Source of the DNA: Collinsella sp. OM04-5
GTDB lineage: Bacteria > Actinomycetota > Coriobacteriia > Coriobacteriales > Coriobacteriaceae
Length of the DNA stretch: 64,000 bases
Assembly (NCBI RefSeq): GCF_003439125.1
Contig: NZ_QSUU01000002.1
Coordinates: forward strand, 158,628-222,627
Reading direction: 5' to 3'
Positions 51,111-60,142 of this stretch are shown here, in pieces. The position numbers and the translations under genes were made by a program. The stretch's first letter is position 1. Every line of letters starts with the position of its first letter. The notes below the pieces were generated by a model. The model was not told where the DNA came from, did no database searches, and saw nothing but the letters and a program-made list of their open reading frames with translations.

Positions 51111-52991
51111 CTAGGCAGCCTGAACAGCGGGCTGGTCCTCGTCGATAAAGAAGCGCTTGTACCACACCAGGAACACGAGCGGCGTATAGATCTTGCGCTG
51201 GAAATCGCCCTTGCCCGCAAAGTGCAGATCGAGCAGGTGCATGAGCTCGTCGGTATCGAAGAACTCGCTTGCCCACGGCGCGGTGAAGTACTCCTTGACA
51301 TAGTCGTACCACTTTTGCTCGCGCAGCCAGTAGACAATCGGCACCGGGAAGCCCACCTTGGGACGGGTGGCCCACTCATCGGGCAGCGACTTGTTGGCAG
51401 CGTGGCGGAGTACCTGTTTGTTGCCGTTCTCGTTGATGCGGTAGCGGTCGGGAATATGCTCGGCGAACTCCATGACTTTGCGGTCCAGGAAGGGCACGCG
51501 CAGCTCCAGCGAGTGCGCCATGCACATCTTGTCGGCCTTGAGCAGAATGTCGCCCGGGAGCCACATGTTCATGTCCAGGTACTGCTTCTTGACCAGCTCG
51601 GGCTGACCTTTCACGCGCGCATAGATGGGAGCGGCAAGCTCGAAGGCGCCATCGCCGGTGTTGTACTCGGGCTTGAGCACGCCGTCGACCTCGCGCTCCG
51701 GCCATACCAGAGCCTGTCCCAGGAACGACTTCTCGGGGATCTCGGCACCCTTGACCAGGAAGTTATGTCCCTTGAAGTACGGCATATGCAGCGCCAGGTT
51801 ACCGAGCGCGCGACGGATGGGCAGCGGCACCATCTTTTTGTACTTGCGGACTGGGACCGTGTCCTCGTAGTAGGCGTAGCCGCCAAAGAGTTCGTCGGCG
51901 CCTTCGCCCGAAAGCACGACGGTGACGTCCTTGCGGGCCATCTCGGCCAAGAACCACAGCGGCACGGAAGACAGGTTGGACTGCGGCTCGTCCATGTGAT
52001 ACTGGATGTCCTCGAGCGCACCGAAGAACTCGTCGGCGGTTATCATCTTGCGGACATTCTCGACGCCGAGCTTGTCAGAAAGTTCCTTGGCGTAGTTGGT
52101 CTCGTTGAAGTTCTTGTAGTCAAAGCCCACCGAGAAGGTCTTGTCGGGCATGAGGCAAGCGGCGATGTAGCTGGAGTCGACGCCGCCGGAGAGGAACGAC
52201 GCGACCTTGACGTCGGCGATGCGATGGGCCTCGACGCTCTCGTGCACGACCTCGTCCAGCTCGTCGACGTACTCCTCGAACGGCTTCTCGACGGCAGAGT
52301 AATCGCAATCCCAGTAGCGCTCGATGTTCATCTTGCCGGTCGGAATATCGACGGTAAAGTAGTGCGCCGGCGGCAGCTTGTAGACACCCTCGAAGAAGGT
52401 CTCCTCAGTCGCCGAATACTGCAGCGTCATGTACGGACGCAGGGCCTTTTTGTTGACCGCCTTGTGGAAGTGCGGGTAGTCCAGGAAGCTCTTGATCTCG
52501 GAACCAAAGAGCACGCCCGGAGCGCCGTCGCCCGCATCGGCCATGGGATAGTAGTAGAGCGGCTTGATGCCAAAGATATCACGGGCGCCAAAAAGCTTGT
52601 TCTTCTTCTTGTCCCAGATGACGAAGGCGTACATACCGCGCAAGCGATCGAGTACTGCCTCGCCCCACTCCTCGTAGCCGTGCAGAAGGCTCTCGGTGTC
52701 GGCGCCGCAGTGGAACTTGTAGCCCTTGGCCTCGAGCTCGGAACGGAGTTCTTGGAAGTTGTAGATCTCGCCGTTGAAGACAATGACGACGCTACCGTCC
52801 TCGTTGGCCATAGGTTGGGCGCCAGCCTCGGTCAGGTCGAGGATCGACAAGCGGCGGAAGCCGAGGGCAACGCGGCCGTCGATAAACTGACCGCCCATGT
52901 CGGGACCACGATGGACGATGCGGTCCATCATCTTGGTGAGCACCTCGGATTGGTTATCCGTCCCACCGACAAAACCGACAAAACCGCACAT
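51111..52991 (-). CDS. asnB: Asparagine synthetase (glutamine-hydrolysing)
   Basis: AsnB, 626 residues, makes asparagine from aspartate, ATP and glutamine. Cys2 of MCGFVGFVGG is the glutaminase nucleophile; the N-terminal GATase II domain runs to about 200 with RGPDMGG and NGEIYNF motifs. The synthetase domain has the PP-loop SFLSGGVDSSYIAA (about 262-275) and SGEGADELFGGYAYY (about 355-369). AGGGGAT precedes the ATG. It is a lone gene closed by a good terminator. Confidence 0.95.
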   Translation of the reverse strand: MCGFVGFVGGTDNQSEVLTKMMDRIVHRGPDMGGQFIDGRVALGFRRLSILDLTEAGAQPMANEDGSVVIVFNGEIYNFQELRSELEAKGYKFHCGADTESLLHGYEEWGEAVLDRLRGMYAFVIWDKKKNKLFGARDIFGIKPLYYYPMADAGDGAPGVLFGSEIKSFLDYPHFHKAVNKKALRPYMTLQYSATEETFFEGVYKLPPAHYFTVDIPTGKMNIERYWDCDYSAVEKPFEEYVDELDEVVHESVEAHRIADVKVASFLSGGVDSSYIAACLMPDKTFSVGFDYKNFNETNYAKELSDKLGVENVRKMITADEFFGALEDIQYHMDEPQSNLSSVPLWFLAEMARKDVTVVLSGEGADELFGGYAYYEDTVPVRKYKKMVPLPIRRALGNLALHMPYFKGHNFLVKGAEIPEKSFLGQALVWPEREVDGVLKPEYNTGDGAFELAAPIYARVKGQPELVKKQYLDMNMWLPGDILLKADKMCMAHSLELRVPFLDRKVMEFAEHIPDRYRINENGNKQVLRHAANKSLPDEWATRPKVGFPVPIVYWLREQKWYDYVKEYFTAPWASEFFDTDELMHLLDLHFAGKGDFQRKIYTPLVFLVWYKRFFIDEDQPAVQAA

Positions 52992-53162
52992 ATACTATCC
53001 CCTCTGCTGTTGCTGGGCATCAAATCGAATCAGTAGCTTTTGAGTATACCCGAGGGCGTAAAGAGGGGCGGAATGTTCAGGCAATCTCAACTGAATCAGC
53101 TCCGCTGTGACACGCGTCGGTTACCTTTAATGGATATGAGGTGAATGAGGCGATTGTTTTGC

Positions 53163-53254
53163 TATACTCTCTCCGCACGGGCGATTGGCGCAACGGTTAG
53201 CGCAGGTGCTTTACACGCACAAGGCTGGGGGTTCGAATCCCTCATCGCCCACCA
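53163..53254 (+). tRNA. tRNA-Val (TAC) with extended -10 promoter
   Basis: The mature tRNA is 53179-53254 (76 nt with CCA). Acceptor GGGCGAT pairs ATCGCCC, anticodon loop TTTACAC holds TAC, T arm GGGGGTTCGAATCCCT. An extended -10 box, TTGCTATACT, ends at 53168, eleven bases before the tRNA. The last 17 bases of the tRNA are repeated twice downstream. Confidence 0.94.
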
Positions 53255-53700
53255 TTGAATTGGAAACGGTCCTCGCAAGGGGACCGTTTTTGTTTGGGCC
53301 CAGCGCATGGGATTCGAACCCGACAGGGTGCGAAGCTGAGGAAACGCGAAACGTTTTCCAGCGCAGCACGCGAGGGCCGCAGGCCCGAAGCGAAAGCGGG
53401 CGGCGTCAGCCGCACGCGACATCCCTCATCGCCCACCACTGATTTGATAGGCTCCCAGCTATGGGGGCCTTTCTTTTTTGGGCCCAGCGCATGGGGTTCG
53501 AACCCGCCAGGGTGCGGAGCTGAGGAAACGCGCAAGCGTTTTCCAGCGCAGCACGCGAGGAGCGGAGCGGCGAAGCGGGGCGCGGGCGGCGCCGGCCGCA
53601 CGCGGACATCCCTCATCGCCCACCACTGAATTGTTAGGCCTCCAGCGATGGAGGCCTTTCTTTTTTGTGCCCAGTGCATGGGATTCGAACCCGCCAGCAC
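53238..53700 (+). repeat. Tandem array of tRNA-Val 3' ends
   Basis: TCCCTCATCGCCCACCA, the 3' end of tRNA-Val, occurs at 53238-53254, 53422-53438 and 53609-53625, spaced 184 and 187 bases. Each is followed by a hairpin with a T-run (the first AAACGGTCC/GGACCGTTT at 53264-53295), then GGGCCCAGCGCATGGGATTC with an inverted T-arm-like GGATTCGAACCC, then a GC-rich stretch. The two full intervals are clearly homologous; a third starts after 53625 and breaks off near 53700. The open frames here have no coding support. Confidence 0.85.
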
Positions 53701-54050
53701 GTCTGTCACAAAGGCCGTGGCCAGAAAATGGCAAAAATGAGTACTGCTACCTTGCTTACAACATATCAAAAGATAGTATTTGCTTAAGTTACGCAACATA
53801 TGTCCATTATAAGGACTAATAATTGGATCAAAATCGTACATTCATCGCCATTTCGACTAGCTATCTGGCCTTATTAGTCCAAAATTGCTGCTACCAAATC
53901 GATAACAGTACTCATATTTGATGTTTTTTGACCAGCAGGTCTCCCCGCCTTAGCAAATCTAAGGCAAAACGGGCTCCAGACCGCTGAATCATGCCACATA
54001 GGGCACGTCCGCAGTCCGGAACCCGGTCAAAGTTAAGTTATTTCGCTGTG
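53700..54050. other. AT-rich intergenic region with nested inverted repeats
   Basis: No gene seen. The stretch is much AT-richer than the rest of the window. An outer pair ATGAGTACTG / CAGTACTCAT (53737-53746 and 53906-53915) encloses an inner pair GGACTAATAA / TTATTAGTCC (53813-53822 and 53871-53880). TGCTACC occurs next to both outer arms as a direct repeat. It looks like the leftover of a mobile element at the tRNA site or a regulatory element of unknown kind. Confidence 0.5.
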
Positions 54051-55334
54051 TTAGGCCAAAACGTCCGACAGGATCTCGATCAGACTGTCCACGTCGGATT
54101 CCTCGCAGACGAGCGGCGGCAGGAAACGCAGCGTATGGGCACCCGTAGCGTTAATCACGGCACCAGCCCCCAATGCACGGGCCACAACGTCGTGTGCATC
54201 ACCCGCAGTATCGTCCAGATCGCAGCCGAGCATCAAGCCGCGGCCACGCACCTCGGTCACGTTCGGCAGCTTGGCGAGCTTTGCCTCCATATAGGCGCCT
54301 ACCTTGGCAGCGTGGTCGGCATAATCGCCGCGCACGAGTGCGGAGAGCGTCGCGGCACACGCCGCGATGGCCAAGCAGCTACCGCCAAACGTCGAGCCGT
54401 GGTCGCCCGGCTTAAACACGTCGGCAATCTCCTTCTTTGCCACGACGGCACCCATGGGCACGCCATCAGCAATGCCCTTGGCAAGGCTCATGATGTCGGG
54501 TTCCACGCCATAGGCTTGGAATGCAAACGGCTTGCCGGAGCGGAAGATGCCGCACTGGACCTCGTCGGCGATAAGCACGGCGCCCACTTCGTGTGCCAGG
54601 TCGCGCGCTGCCGCCATAAACTCCTCGGTCATGGGGTGCACACCGCTCTCGCCCTGGATCGGCTCGAGCATCACGGCACAAATTTCGCTCCCCAGCTGCT
54701 TAAAGATCGCACGCAGTTCATCGATATCGTTGGGCGTGCAGGCCACAAAGCCACCCGGCAGCGGGCGGAAACTATCCTGCAGCCAATCCTGCATGGTGGC
54801 GGCAATGGTCTCGAGCGTACGGCCGTGGAAGCCGCCGCGCATGCACACGATAGTGTTGCCGCCGTTACCGGCACGCTTGGCGTACAGGCGCGCGAGCTTC
54901 ATCGAGCCCTCGTTGGCCTCGGCGCCGGAGTTGGCAAAGAAGGTCTCCCAAACCTGCTCATCCGCAGCCGGGGCACCAAGAGCAGCTGCCGTGGTCTCAT
55001 CGCCGGCGGCAATGGCATCGGCAAGCACGCGTGCACCATCTAAGTCGTCGTTGGCAAGCTTGGACAGCAGCGCCGCGACCTGTCCACGCTGCTCGATGTA
55101 GAAGTAATTGGAGACATGCATGAGCTTTTTGGTCTGTGCCTCGAGCGCCGAGAGCACAGCCGGGTCGCCATGACCTAGGCTGCACACGCCGATGCCGGCA
55201 AGAAAGTCGAGGTACTCACGACCATCGTCGCCGGTGAGCTTCATGCCGTGACCCTCGACAAACTCGACCGGAGAGCGGCCAAAGGTATGCATAACGTAAT
55301 GGGATTCAAGCGATTGCTGAGCTGCAAGTGACAT
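54051..55334 (-). CDS. argD: Acetylornithine aminotransferase
   Basis: ArgD, 427 residues, a PLP enzyme converting N-acetylglutamate semialdehyde to acetylornithine. FVEGHGMKLTGDDGREYLDF (about 20-39) opens the class III fold; NSGAEANEGSMKLAR (about 132-146) and the LIADEVQCGIFRSGK block (about 230-244) lead to the PLP lysine in SLAKGIADGVPMGA (about 262-275). It is somewhat longer than the usual 390-400 residues. GAAAGG precedes the ATG. Last gene of argCJBD. Confidence 0.93.
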   Translation of the reverse strand: MSLAAQQSLESHYVMHTFGRSPVEFVEGHGMKLTGDDGREYLDFLAGIGVCSLGHGDPAVLSALEAQTKKLMHVSNYFYIEQRGQVAALLSKLANDDLDGARVLADAIAAGDETTAAALGAPAADEQVWETFFANSGAEANEGSMKLARLYAKRAGNGGNTIVCMRGGFHGRTLETIAATMQDWLQDSFRPLPGGFVACTPNDIDELRAIFKQLGSEICAVMLEPIQGESGVHPMTEEFMAAARDLAHEVGAVLIADEVQCGIFRSGKPFAFQAYGVEPDIMSLAKGIADGVPMGAVVAKKEIADVFKPGDHGSTFGGSCLAIAACAATLSALVRGDYADHAAKVGAYMEAKLAKLPNVTEVRGRGLMLGCDLDDTAGDAHDVVARALGAGAVINATGAHTLRFLPPLVCEESDVDSLIEILSDVLA

Positions 55335-55403
55335 GGGATGCCTTTCGTTGGGCGCCAGACGGCGCAGGCCTATGGGTGCAGGAATGGGGCGGCTGCGAGT
55401 CAG

Positions 55404-56384
55404 TTAGACCGTCTGAAGCTTCTCGACCTCGTCGAGGTTCTCGGTCAGACGCGCAGCAAACGTCGAAAGCGGATGCGGATGCGTATCGAACTCGTAAGCC
55501 GTCTCGGTGGAATGGATCACGGTACCGACGCCGGCATCGGTCAGCAGCTCCAGCAGCAGCGAATGCGGCGTGGTGCCGTTGATGATGTGAGCGCGAAATA
55601 CGCCGCCGGCAAGCGCATCGACGGCCGCACGCAGCTTGGGAATCATGCCCTTATCGACCTCGCCGCCGTAGAGCATTTCGTTAACCTCGTCGAGCGTTAG
55701 GTTGGAGATGAGTGAGTCTTTATCGCTAAAGTCCTTGTACAGGCCGTCGACGTCGGTCAAAAAGATCGCCTTATGCGCATGCAGCGCCGCCGCAACGGCA
55801 CCGGCGGCGGTATCGGCGTTGATGTTGAAGAAACCGCCGTCCTCCCCCGCCGCGACGGTAGCGATGACGGGGATGTACTCGCTATCGAGCAGGCGCTCGA
55901 TATAGTCGGTGTTAACGTGCGTGACCTTGCCTACGCGGCCGAGTTCGGGGTCGAGCGGCTCGGCGATGAGCGTGCCGGCATCGCTGCCCGACACGCCCAC
56001 GGCCAGGTTGCCGTGGTGGTTGATGGCAGCAACCAGCTCCTGGTTAACCTTGCCGCCCAGCACCTCGCGCACGATATCCATCGTCGCCGGCGTGGTCACG
56101 CGCTGGCCGTTCTTAAACTCGACGGGAATATCGTAATGGCTCAGCGCCTCGTTAATAGCCTTGCCGCCGCCGTGCACGATGACGGGGCGCATACCGATGA
56201 TCTTGAGCAAAACGATGTCGCTCATCACGTCGCGGCGCAGCTGCTCATCAACCATGGCGGCTCCGCCATATTTGATAACAACCGTCTTGCCGGTCAGGTT
56301 CTTAATCCACGGCAGCGCTTCGAACAGCAGCTGCGCGGTTGCTTCGTTGGATTCGCTCGAACGACAATCGCGTGCGAATTTCAT
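55404..56384 (-). CDS. argB: Acetylglutamate kinase
   Basis: ArgB, 326 residues, phosphorylates N-acetylglutamate. VVIKYGGAAMVD (about 35-46) has the catalytic Lys and glycine loop; MRPVIVHGGGKAINE (about 66-80), FKNGQRVTT and NINADTAAGAVAAAL follow, and the last Lys is in KGMIPKLRAAVDAL. About 25 residues at the N-terminus are extra and Ser/Glu-rich; an N-terminal helix is a feature of arginine-inhibited forms, so feedback control is likely. GAGG precedes the ATG. Confidence 0.94.
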   Translation of the reverse strand: MKFARDCRSSESNEATAQLLFEALPWIKNLTGKTVVIKYGGAAMVDEQLRRDVMSDIVLLKIIGMRPVIVHGGGKAINEALSHYDIPVEFKNGQRVTTPATMDIVREVLGGKVNQELVAAINHHGNLAVGVSGSDAGTLIAEPLDPELGRVGKVTHVNTDYIERLLDSEYIPVIATVAAGEDGGFFNINADTAAGAVAAALHAHKAIFLTDVDGLYKDFSDKDSLISNLTLDEVNEMLYGGEVDKGMIPKLRAAVDALAGGVFRAHIINGTTPHSLLLELLTDAGVGTVIHSTETAYEFDTHPHPLSTFAARLTENLDEVEKLQTV

Positions 56385-56465
56385 AATCTGCCTCGTCTTT
56401 CATATCGTTATCGCGCCGTGCTCCGCTGTCCGCAATCGCGGCAAGATGCGCAGCGTGCCCGGAAT

Positions 56466-57734
56466 CTAGGAACGGTAGTCGCCGTTGATGGAGATGTACT
56501 CATGCGTGAGGTCGCAGGTCCACACGGTCGTTGCCGCGTCGCCTGCGCCCAGGTCGGCCGAGATCACGATCTCGGGCGCCTCGAAACGTCGTAGAGCCTC
56601 GTCCTCGTCAAAGGGAACAGTCAGACCGTCGCGACAGACAGGCATGCCCATCATGTCGATGGAAACGTCTTCCTGATTAAACTTCACGCCGCACTTGCCA
56701 AGCGCCATAGCAACGCGGCCCCAGTTGCAGTCGTGGCCGGCGATGCAGGTCTTAACGAGCGGCGAGTTGGCAACGGCACGGGCGGCGATATCGGCCTCCT
56801 CGTCGTTCACGGCGCCGGTAACGTTGACTGTAACAAGCTTGGATGCGCCCTCACCATCGGCGGCAATATTGCGCGCCAGGCTCTCGCACACCTCGTGCAC
56901 GGCAAATGCCAACTCGTCAAAAGCATCGGAGCCCTCGACGATAGGCTCGGCATCTGCGGCAGCGGCACCGGAGGCAAGCATGATGCAGGTGTCGTTGGTC
57001 GAGGTGTCGGAATCGACCGTTACCTTGTTAAAGGTCTGCTTGACGGTCGAGAGCAGCAGGGCATGAAGTGCCGCCGGCTCGACGGGGGCATCGGTGGTGA
57101 TAGCTGCGATCATGGTGGCCATGTTGGGCATGATCATACCCGAGCCCTTGCACATTCCGCCTACCGTATAGACATTGCTCGCATGACCCGCAGCCTCACT
57201 GACGTAGGACACGGCGTACTCCTTGGAGTGCGTGTCGGTCGTCATGATGGCGCGAGCGGCATCGGCGCCACCGTGGGCGGAGAGCGCCTCGTAGGCAGCA
57301 GGAATGGCGGTCTCAAACGTGTCGATCGGCAGAATCTGGCCAATCACACCCGTGGAGGCAATCAGAATCTGCTGGGGCTCGCAGCCGATGACCTGCGAGG
57401 CGATGTTGCAGGTCTCGCGCGCGCAGGCAAGACCGGTCTCACCCGTGGCGGCGTTGGCATTGCCAGAGTTGACCGAAACGCCGGCGATGATACCGTAGCC
57501 CTTGTCGGCACCGCCCAGGTGGGCACGGCTCACCTGCACGGGCGCCGCGCAAAAGCGATTGGTGGTAAACACGCCGGCACCGGGACAGGGTTTATCGGGC
57601 ACGACGAGCGCGTAATCCAGGCGCTCGGGATTCTTGCGGAACCCAGCGTGGATGCCTGCAGCTTTAAAACCAGCCGCAGCCGTAACGCCACCCTCGACGG
57701 CGCGAATCTTGATATCAAACAGCTCGGTATTCAT
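56466..57734 (-). CDS. argJ: Ornithine acetyltransferase / N-acetylglutamate synthase
   Basis: ArgJ, 422 residues, moves the acetyl group from acetylornithine to glutamate, closing the arginine cycle. GGVTAAAGFKAAGIHAGFRK begins the family (about 15-34). The self-cleavage site is in GMIMPNMATMIAAITTDA (Ala-Thr, about 200), after which the Thr becomes the nucleophile. It is ended by the diagnostic EYISINGDYRS. Start at 57734 with GGAGT upstream. It is separated from argC by a terminator-like hairpin. Confidence 0.95.
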   Translation of the reverse strand: MNTELFDIKIRAVEGGVTAAAGFKAAGIHAGFRKNPERLDYALVVPDKPCPGAGVFTTNRFCAAPVQVSRAHLGGADKGYGIIAGVSVNSGNANAATGETGLACARETCNIASQVIGCEPQQILIASTGVIGQILPIDTFETAIPAAYEALSAHGGADAARAIMTTDTHSKEYAVSYVSEAAGHASNVYTVGGMCKGSGMIMPNMATMIAAITTDAPVEPAALHALLLSTVKQTFNKVTVDSDTSTNDTCIMLASGAAAADAEPIVEGSDAFDELAFAVHEVCESLARNIAADGEGASKLVTVNVTGAVNDEEADIAARAVANSPLVKTCIAGHDCNWGRVAMALGKCGVKFNQEDVSIDMMGMPVCRDGLTVPFDEDEALRRFEAPEIVISADLGAGDAATTVWTCDLTHEYISINGDYRS

Positions 57735-57760
57735 CGTCTTTATGACTCCTTATGTCAAAC

Positions 57761-57839
57761 AAAAAAGGGCATCGGTTGGTGCGCCATGCCAGCCACAATC
57801 ATGAGACCAGCTTAAGAGTGGCGCCCCACTCGATGCCCG
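57761..57839 (-). terminator. Long hairpin with T-run between argC and argJ
   Basis: On the minus strand GGGCATCGAGTGGGGCGCC folds with GGCGCACCAACCGATGCCC and is followed by TTTTTT. Placed inside the arg cluster, it could terminate or attenuate transcription into argJBD. Confidence 0.7.
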
Positions 57840-57867
57840 ACTACCAAATCGTTAACAATCGAATGTG

Positions 57868-58938
57868 CTACACCGGGCACGCCACTGTGGGCAAGCCTCG
57901 TCGCTCGTCAAAACCAAAGACGATGTTGGCGCACTGGACCGCCTGACCGGCAGCACCCTTGCACAGATTGTCGATCGCTCCCGTCGCCACCAGCACGCCC
58001 GCGCGCTTGTTGAGTGCAAGGCCGATCTGGGCAGCATTGGTGCCGACGACCGAGGCCGTCTTGGGCTGCTCGCCGGCATCGAGCACGCGCACAAAGGTGC
58101 GACCGGCGTAGAACTGTCTGTAATGGTCGACGACATCCTCAAGGGTCAAGGTATCGATAGCCTGCGGCGTAAGCGGCATCGTCACCGTAGAGAGCAGACC
58201 GCGCTTGAGCGGTGCCAGGTGCGGGGTGAAAACGATGTGGTCGGCTAGGCCAAGAATCTGCTCGATCTCGGGCGTATGGCGATGTTTTCCTGCGCCATAG
58301 GCCTCCAGGTTCTCGTCTGCACTGCAAAAACGCGTACGGGCGTTGCAGGACTTACCGGCACCCGTTACACCGCTGATAGCGTCAACGATCACGGGTCCGC
58401 TCTGGGCAACCCAGCCGGCGCGCACGGCAGGCGCGGCGGCAAGGCTCGTTGCGGTGGGATAGCAACCGGCGCAGGCGACCAGTACGGGCTTGCCGTCGGC
58501 GTGGTCGGATGCAGCGGTCTCCAAATCCTGGCAGAATAGCTCGGGCAGACCAAAGGCGCGGCTCTTGAGTAGCTCGGGGCTCGTGTGCTCGGCGGCATAC
58601 CAGGCCTCAAAGGTGGCCGGATCGCTCAGGCGATAGTCGGCCGAGAGGTCAATGCAGGAGACTCCCGCGGCAAGCAAGGCGGGCACCTGTGCCATGGCGG
58701 CCGTGTGCGGCACGGCCAAAAAGACCGCGTCGCAGTTCTTGAGCTCGGGGGCATCATGCGTCGTAAAGGCAAGATCGCTTACGCCGGTGAAGCTCGGGTA
58801 CACCGCAGACAGCGGCTGGCCGGCATCGGCGTTGGACGTAATGGCAACAAGTTCAAACTCGGGATGACCGAGGACGAGGTGAATGAGCTCGGCGCCGGCA
58901 TATCCAGCCGCACCGACGATTCCAACCTTTACAGACAT
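57868..58938 (-). CDS. argC: N-acetyl-gamma-glutamyl-phosphate reductase
   Basis: ArgC, 356 residues, NADPH-dependent reductase. The Rossmann start VGIVGAAGYAGAELIHLV is at about 4-21, the catalytic Cys is in VACAGCYPTATSLA (about 155-168), and DAISGVTGAGKSCN and PHLAPLKRGLLSTV follow. Start at 58938 with GGAGT upstream. First gene of argCJBD; two ArgR-like boxes precede it. Confidence 0.95.
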   Translation of the reverse strand: MSVKVGIVGAAGYAGAELIHLVLGHPEFELVAITSNADAGQPLSAVYPSFTGVSDLAFTTHDAPELKNCDAVFLAVPHTAAMAQVPALLAAGVSCIDLSADYRLSDPATFEAWYAAEHTSPELLKSRAFGLPELFCQDLETAASDHADGKPVLVACAGCYPTATSLAAAPAVRAGWVAQSGPVIVDAISGVTGAGKSCNARTRFCSADENLEAYGAGKHRHTPEIEQILGLADHIVFTPHLAPLKRGLLSTVTMPLTPQAIDTLTLEDVVDHYRQFYAGRTFVRVLDAGEQPKTASVVGTNAAQIGLALNKRAGVLVATGAIDNLCKGAAGQAVQCANIVFGFDERRGLPTVACPV

Positions 58939-59020
58939 ATCAGACTCCTTGTCTGCAGTTATGCACCAATACGCATCCTGCAGCCGTCGTTATGAAGTAG
59001 GTTGAAACTTTAGCACCAGA

Positions 59021-59060
59021 AGATGCATTTATACGCAAATCTTTTGCATATTCATGCATT
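59021..59060 (-). promoter_or_regulatory. Probable ARG boxes upstream of argC
   Basis: On the minus strand CATGAATATGCAAAA and CGTATAAATGCATCT stand side by side, both resembling the Bacillus ArgR/AhrC consensus CATGAATAAAAATGCAAG. TATAAA within the second may be the -10 element. Confidence 0.5.
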
Positions 59061-59106
59061 GAAACAGTCACGACACATTCACTCAAAGGAGTTGACAAAT
59101 AAACAC

Positions 59107-59157
59107 GGACCCCATATTGCCCAGTGCGCCTTGCGGTGACGTTGCAATGTGGGGCCC
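59107..59157 (-). terminator. Terminator after the first FMN-oxidase-like gene
   Basis: GGGCCCCACATTGC and GCAATATGGGGTCC arms around a 23-base loop; a TTTATTTG tract follows on the minus strand. Confidence 0.6.
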
Positions 59158-59203
59158 GCTACATGCGAGAATTTGAATTGTCGAAGCTTGCTGAGAGACT
59201 CGT

Positions 59204-59614
59204 TTAGAGCTCGACCGGCACCCATTCGTCATGGTTGCAGATAAAGGCCTCGGGTTCCTCCACGCTAAAGAAGACGAGCGTGGGATCGTTAGGCCCCTCA
59301 TAGTGCTCGCCCAGGCGCTCTAGATGCTTCCACCCAGCTTCGCGCATTTCGCCTAAAGCCCGGTCATCCAAGCCGGCACGCCCGCGCAAGATGAGCCAGC
59401 CATGGCCCGGCCACCAACTCGTGGCCTCAAAGCGCTGGTTTTGCAGCAGCTCTTGCCACACATCTTTGGTGCGCGCTGTTACAAACCACAGCTTGCCGTC
59501 CTGGATCTGCGCAAACGAAAACGGACGCACATGAGGCTGTCCGTCAACGCTCGTCGCCAAATACCATGCCGGCACCGACGTCAGATACTCCAACACCGTA
59601 TTCAATCCGTCCAT
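59204..59614 (-). CDS. Pyridoxamine 5'-phosphate oxidase-like flavoprotein 1
   Basis: A 136-residue split-barrel flavoprotein of the PNPOx-like family. VPAWYLATSVDGQPHVRPFS (about 14-33), DGKLWFVTARTKDVWQEL (about 39-56) and FEATSWWPGHGWLILRGRAG match the FMN-binding fold. The residues needed for a true PdxH are not evident; similar small proteins bind FMN or F420 and their substrates are unknown. AGGAGG precedes the ATG. It is a tandem paralogue of the next gene upstream, both downstream of the riboflavin transporter. Confidence 0.8.
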   Translation of the reverse strand: MDGLNTVLEYLTSVPAWYLATSVDGQPHVRPFSFAQIQDGKLWFVTARTKDVWQELLQNQRFEATSWWPGHGWLILRGRAGLDDRALGEMREAGWKHLERLGEHYEGPNDPTLVFFSVEEPEAFICNHDEWVPVEL

Positions 59615-59665
59615 GTGTCCTCCTGGCGCTAGCTAATTCGGAACGGGTAGTTAATTTGAGACGCT

Positions 59666-60112
59666 CTAGAGCTCCAGGCGCTCCTCGCTGCCGTCGATAT
59701 CACAGAAGCGCGCGGCAATGTTGCGGACCGAAAAGAAAGCAAGGCGGCCGTCGTTGGCACTCTCGTGTTCCTCGCCGATGCCCACCATGTGCTTAAAACC
59801 CGCTTGACGCACCTTGTCGCTCGCAACCGCGTCGTCCTCAAGTGCGGCCTCGCCGGTCAACACGATCCAACATTCCCCCGGCTTCCAGCCCGAGAGCTCA
59901 AACTTGGGATTCGCACTCAGCTCCGCCCACACATCCTTGTCGCGCGACGTGCAAAACCACAGCTTACCGTCATCGACCATGGCAAACGAAAACGGCCTCA
60001 CGCGAGGCTGATGCCCGTCGGTCACATCGGTCGTGGCCAGATACCACGCCGGAATGCGCCTGAGATACGAACAGGCGCGCTCAAGCTGAGCCGTGCGGTC
60101 GTTGTCGGTCAT
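59666..60112 (-). CDS. Pyridoxamine 5'-phosphate oxidase-like flavoprotein 2
   Basis: A 148-residue paralogue of the neighbouring gene: IPAWYLATTDVTDGHQPRVR (about 19-38), VDDGKLWFCTSRDKDVWAEL, and FELSGWKPGECWIVLTGEAA. Both keep the AWYLAT and DGKLWF blocks, so they arose by tandem duplication. FMN is the likely cofactor. AAAGGGG precedes the ATG. The pair follows the EcfT gene by about 30 bases on the same strand, so it may share the flavin-uptake transcript. Confidence 0.8.
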   Translation of the reverse strand: MTDNDRTAQLERACSYLRRIPAWYLATTDVTDGHQPRVRPFSFAMVDDGKLWFCTSRDKDVWAELSANPKFELSGWKPGECWIVLTGEAALEDDAVASDKVRQAGFKHMVGIGEEHESANDGRLAFFSVRNIAARFCDIDGSEERLEL

Positions 60113-60142
60113 AGGGACCCCTTTCTTGCGCTCGAATCGCGC

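Noticed and set aside
53185..53841. Open frames across the tRNA-Val array
   Set aside because: They read through tRNA ends, terminators and repeats on both strands and have no family match.
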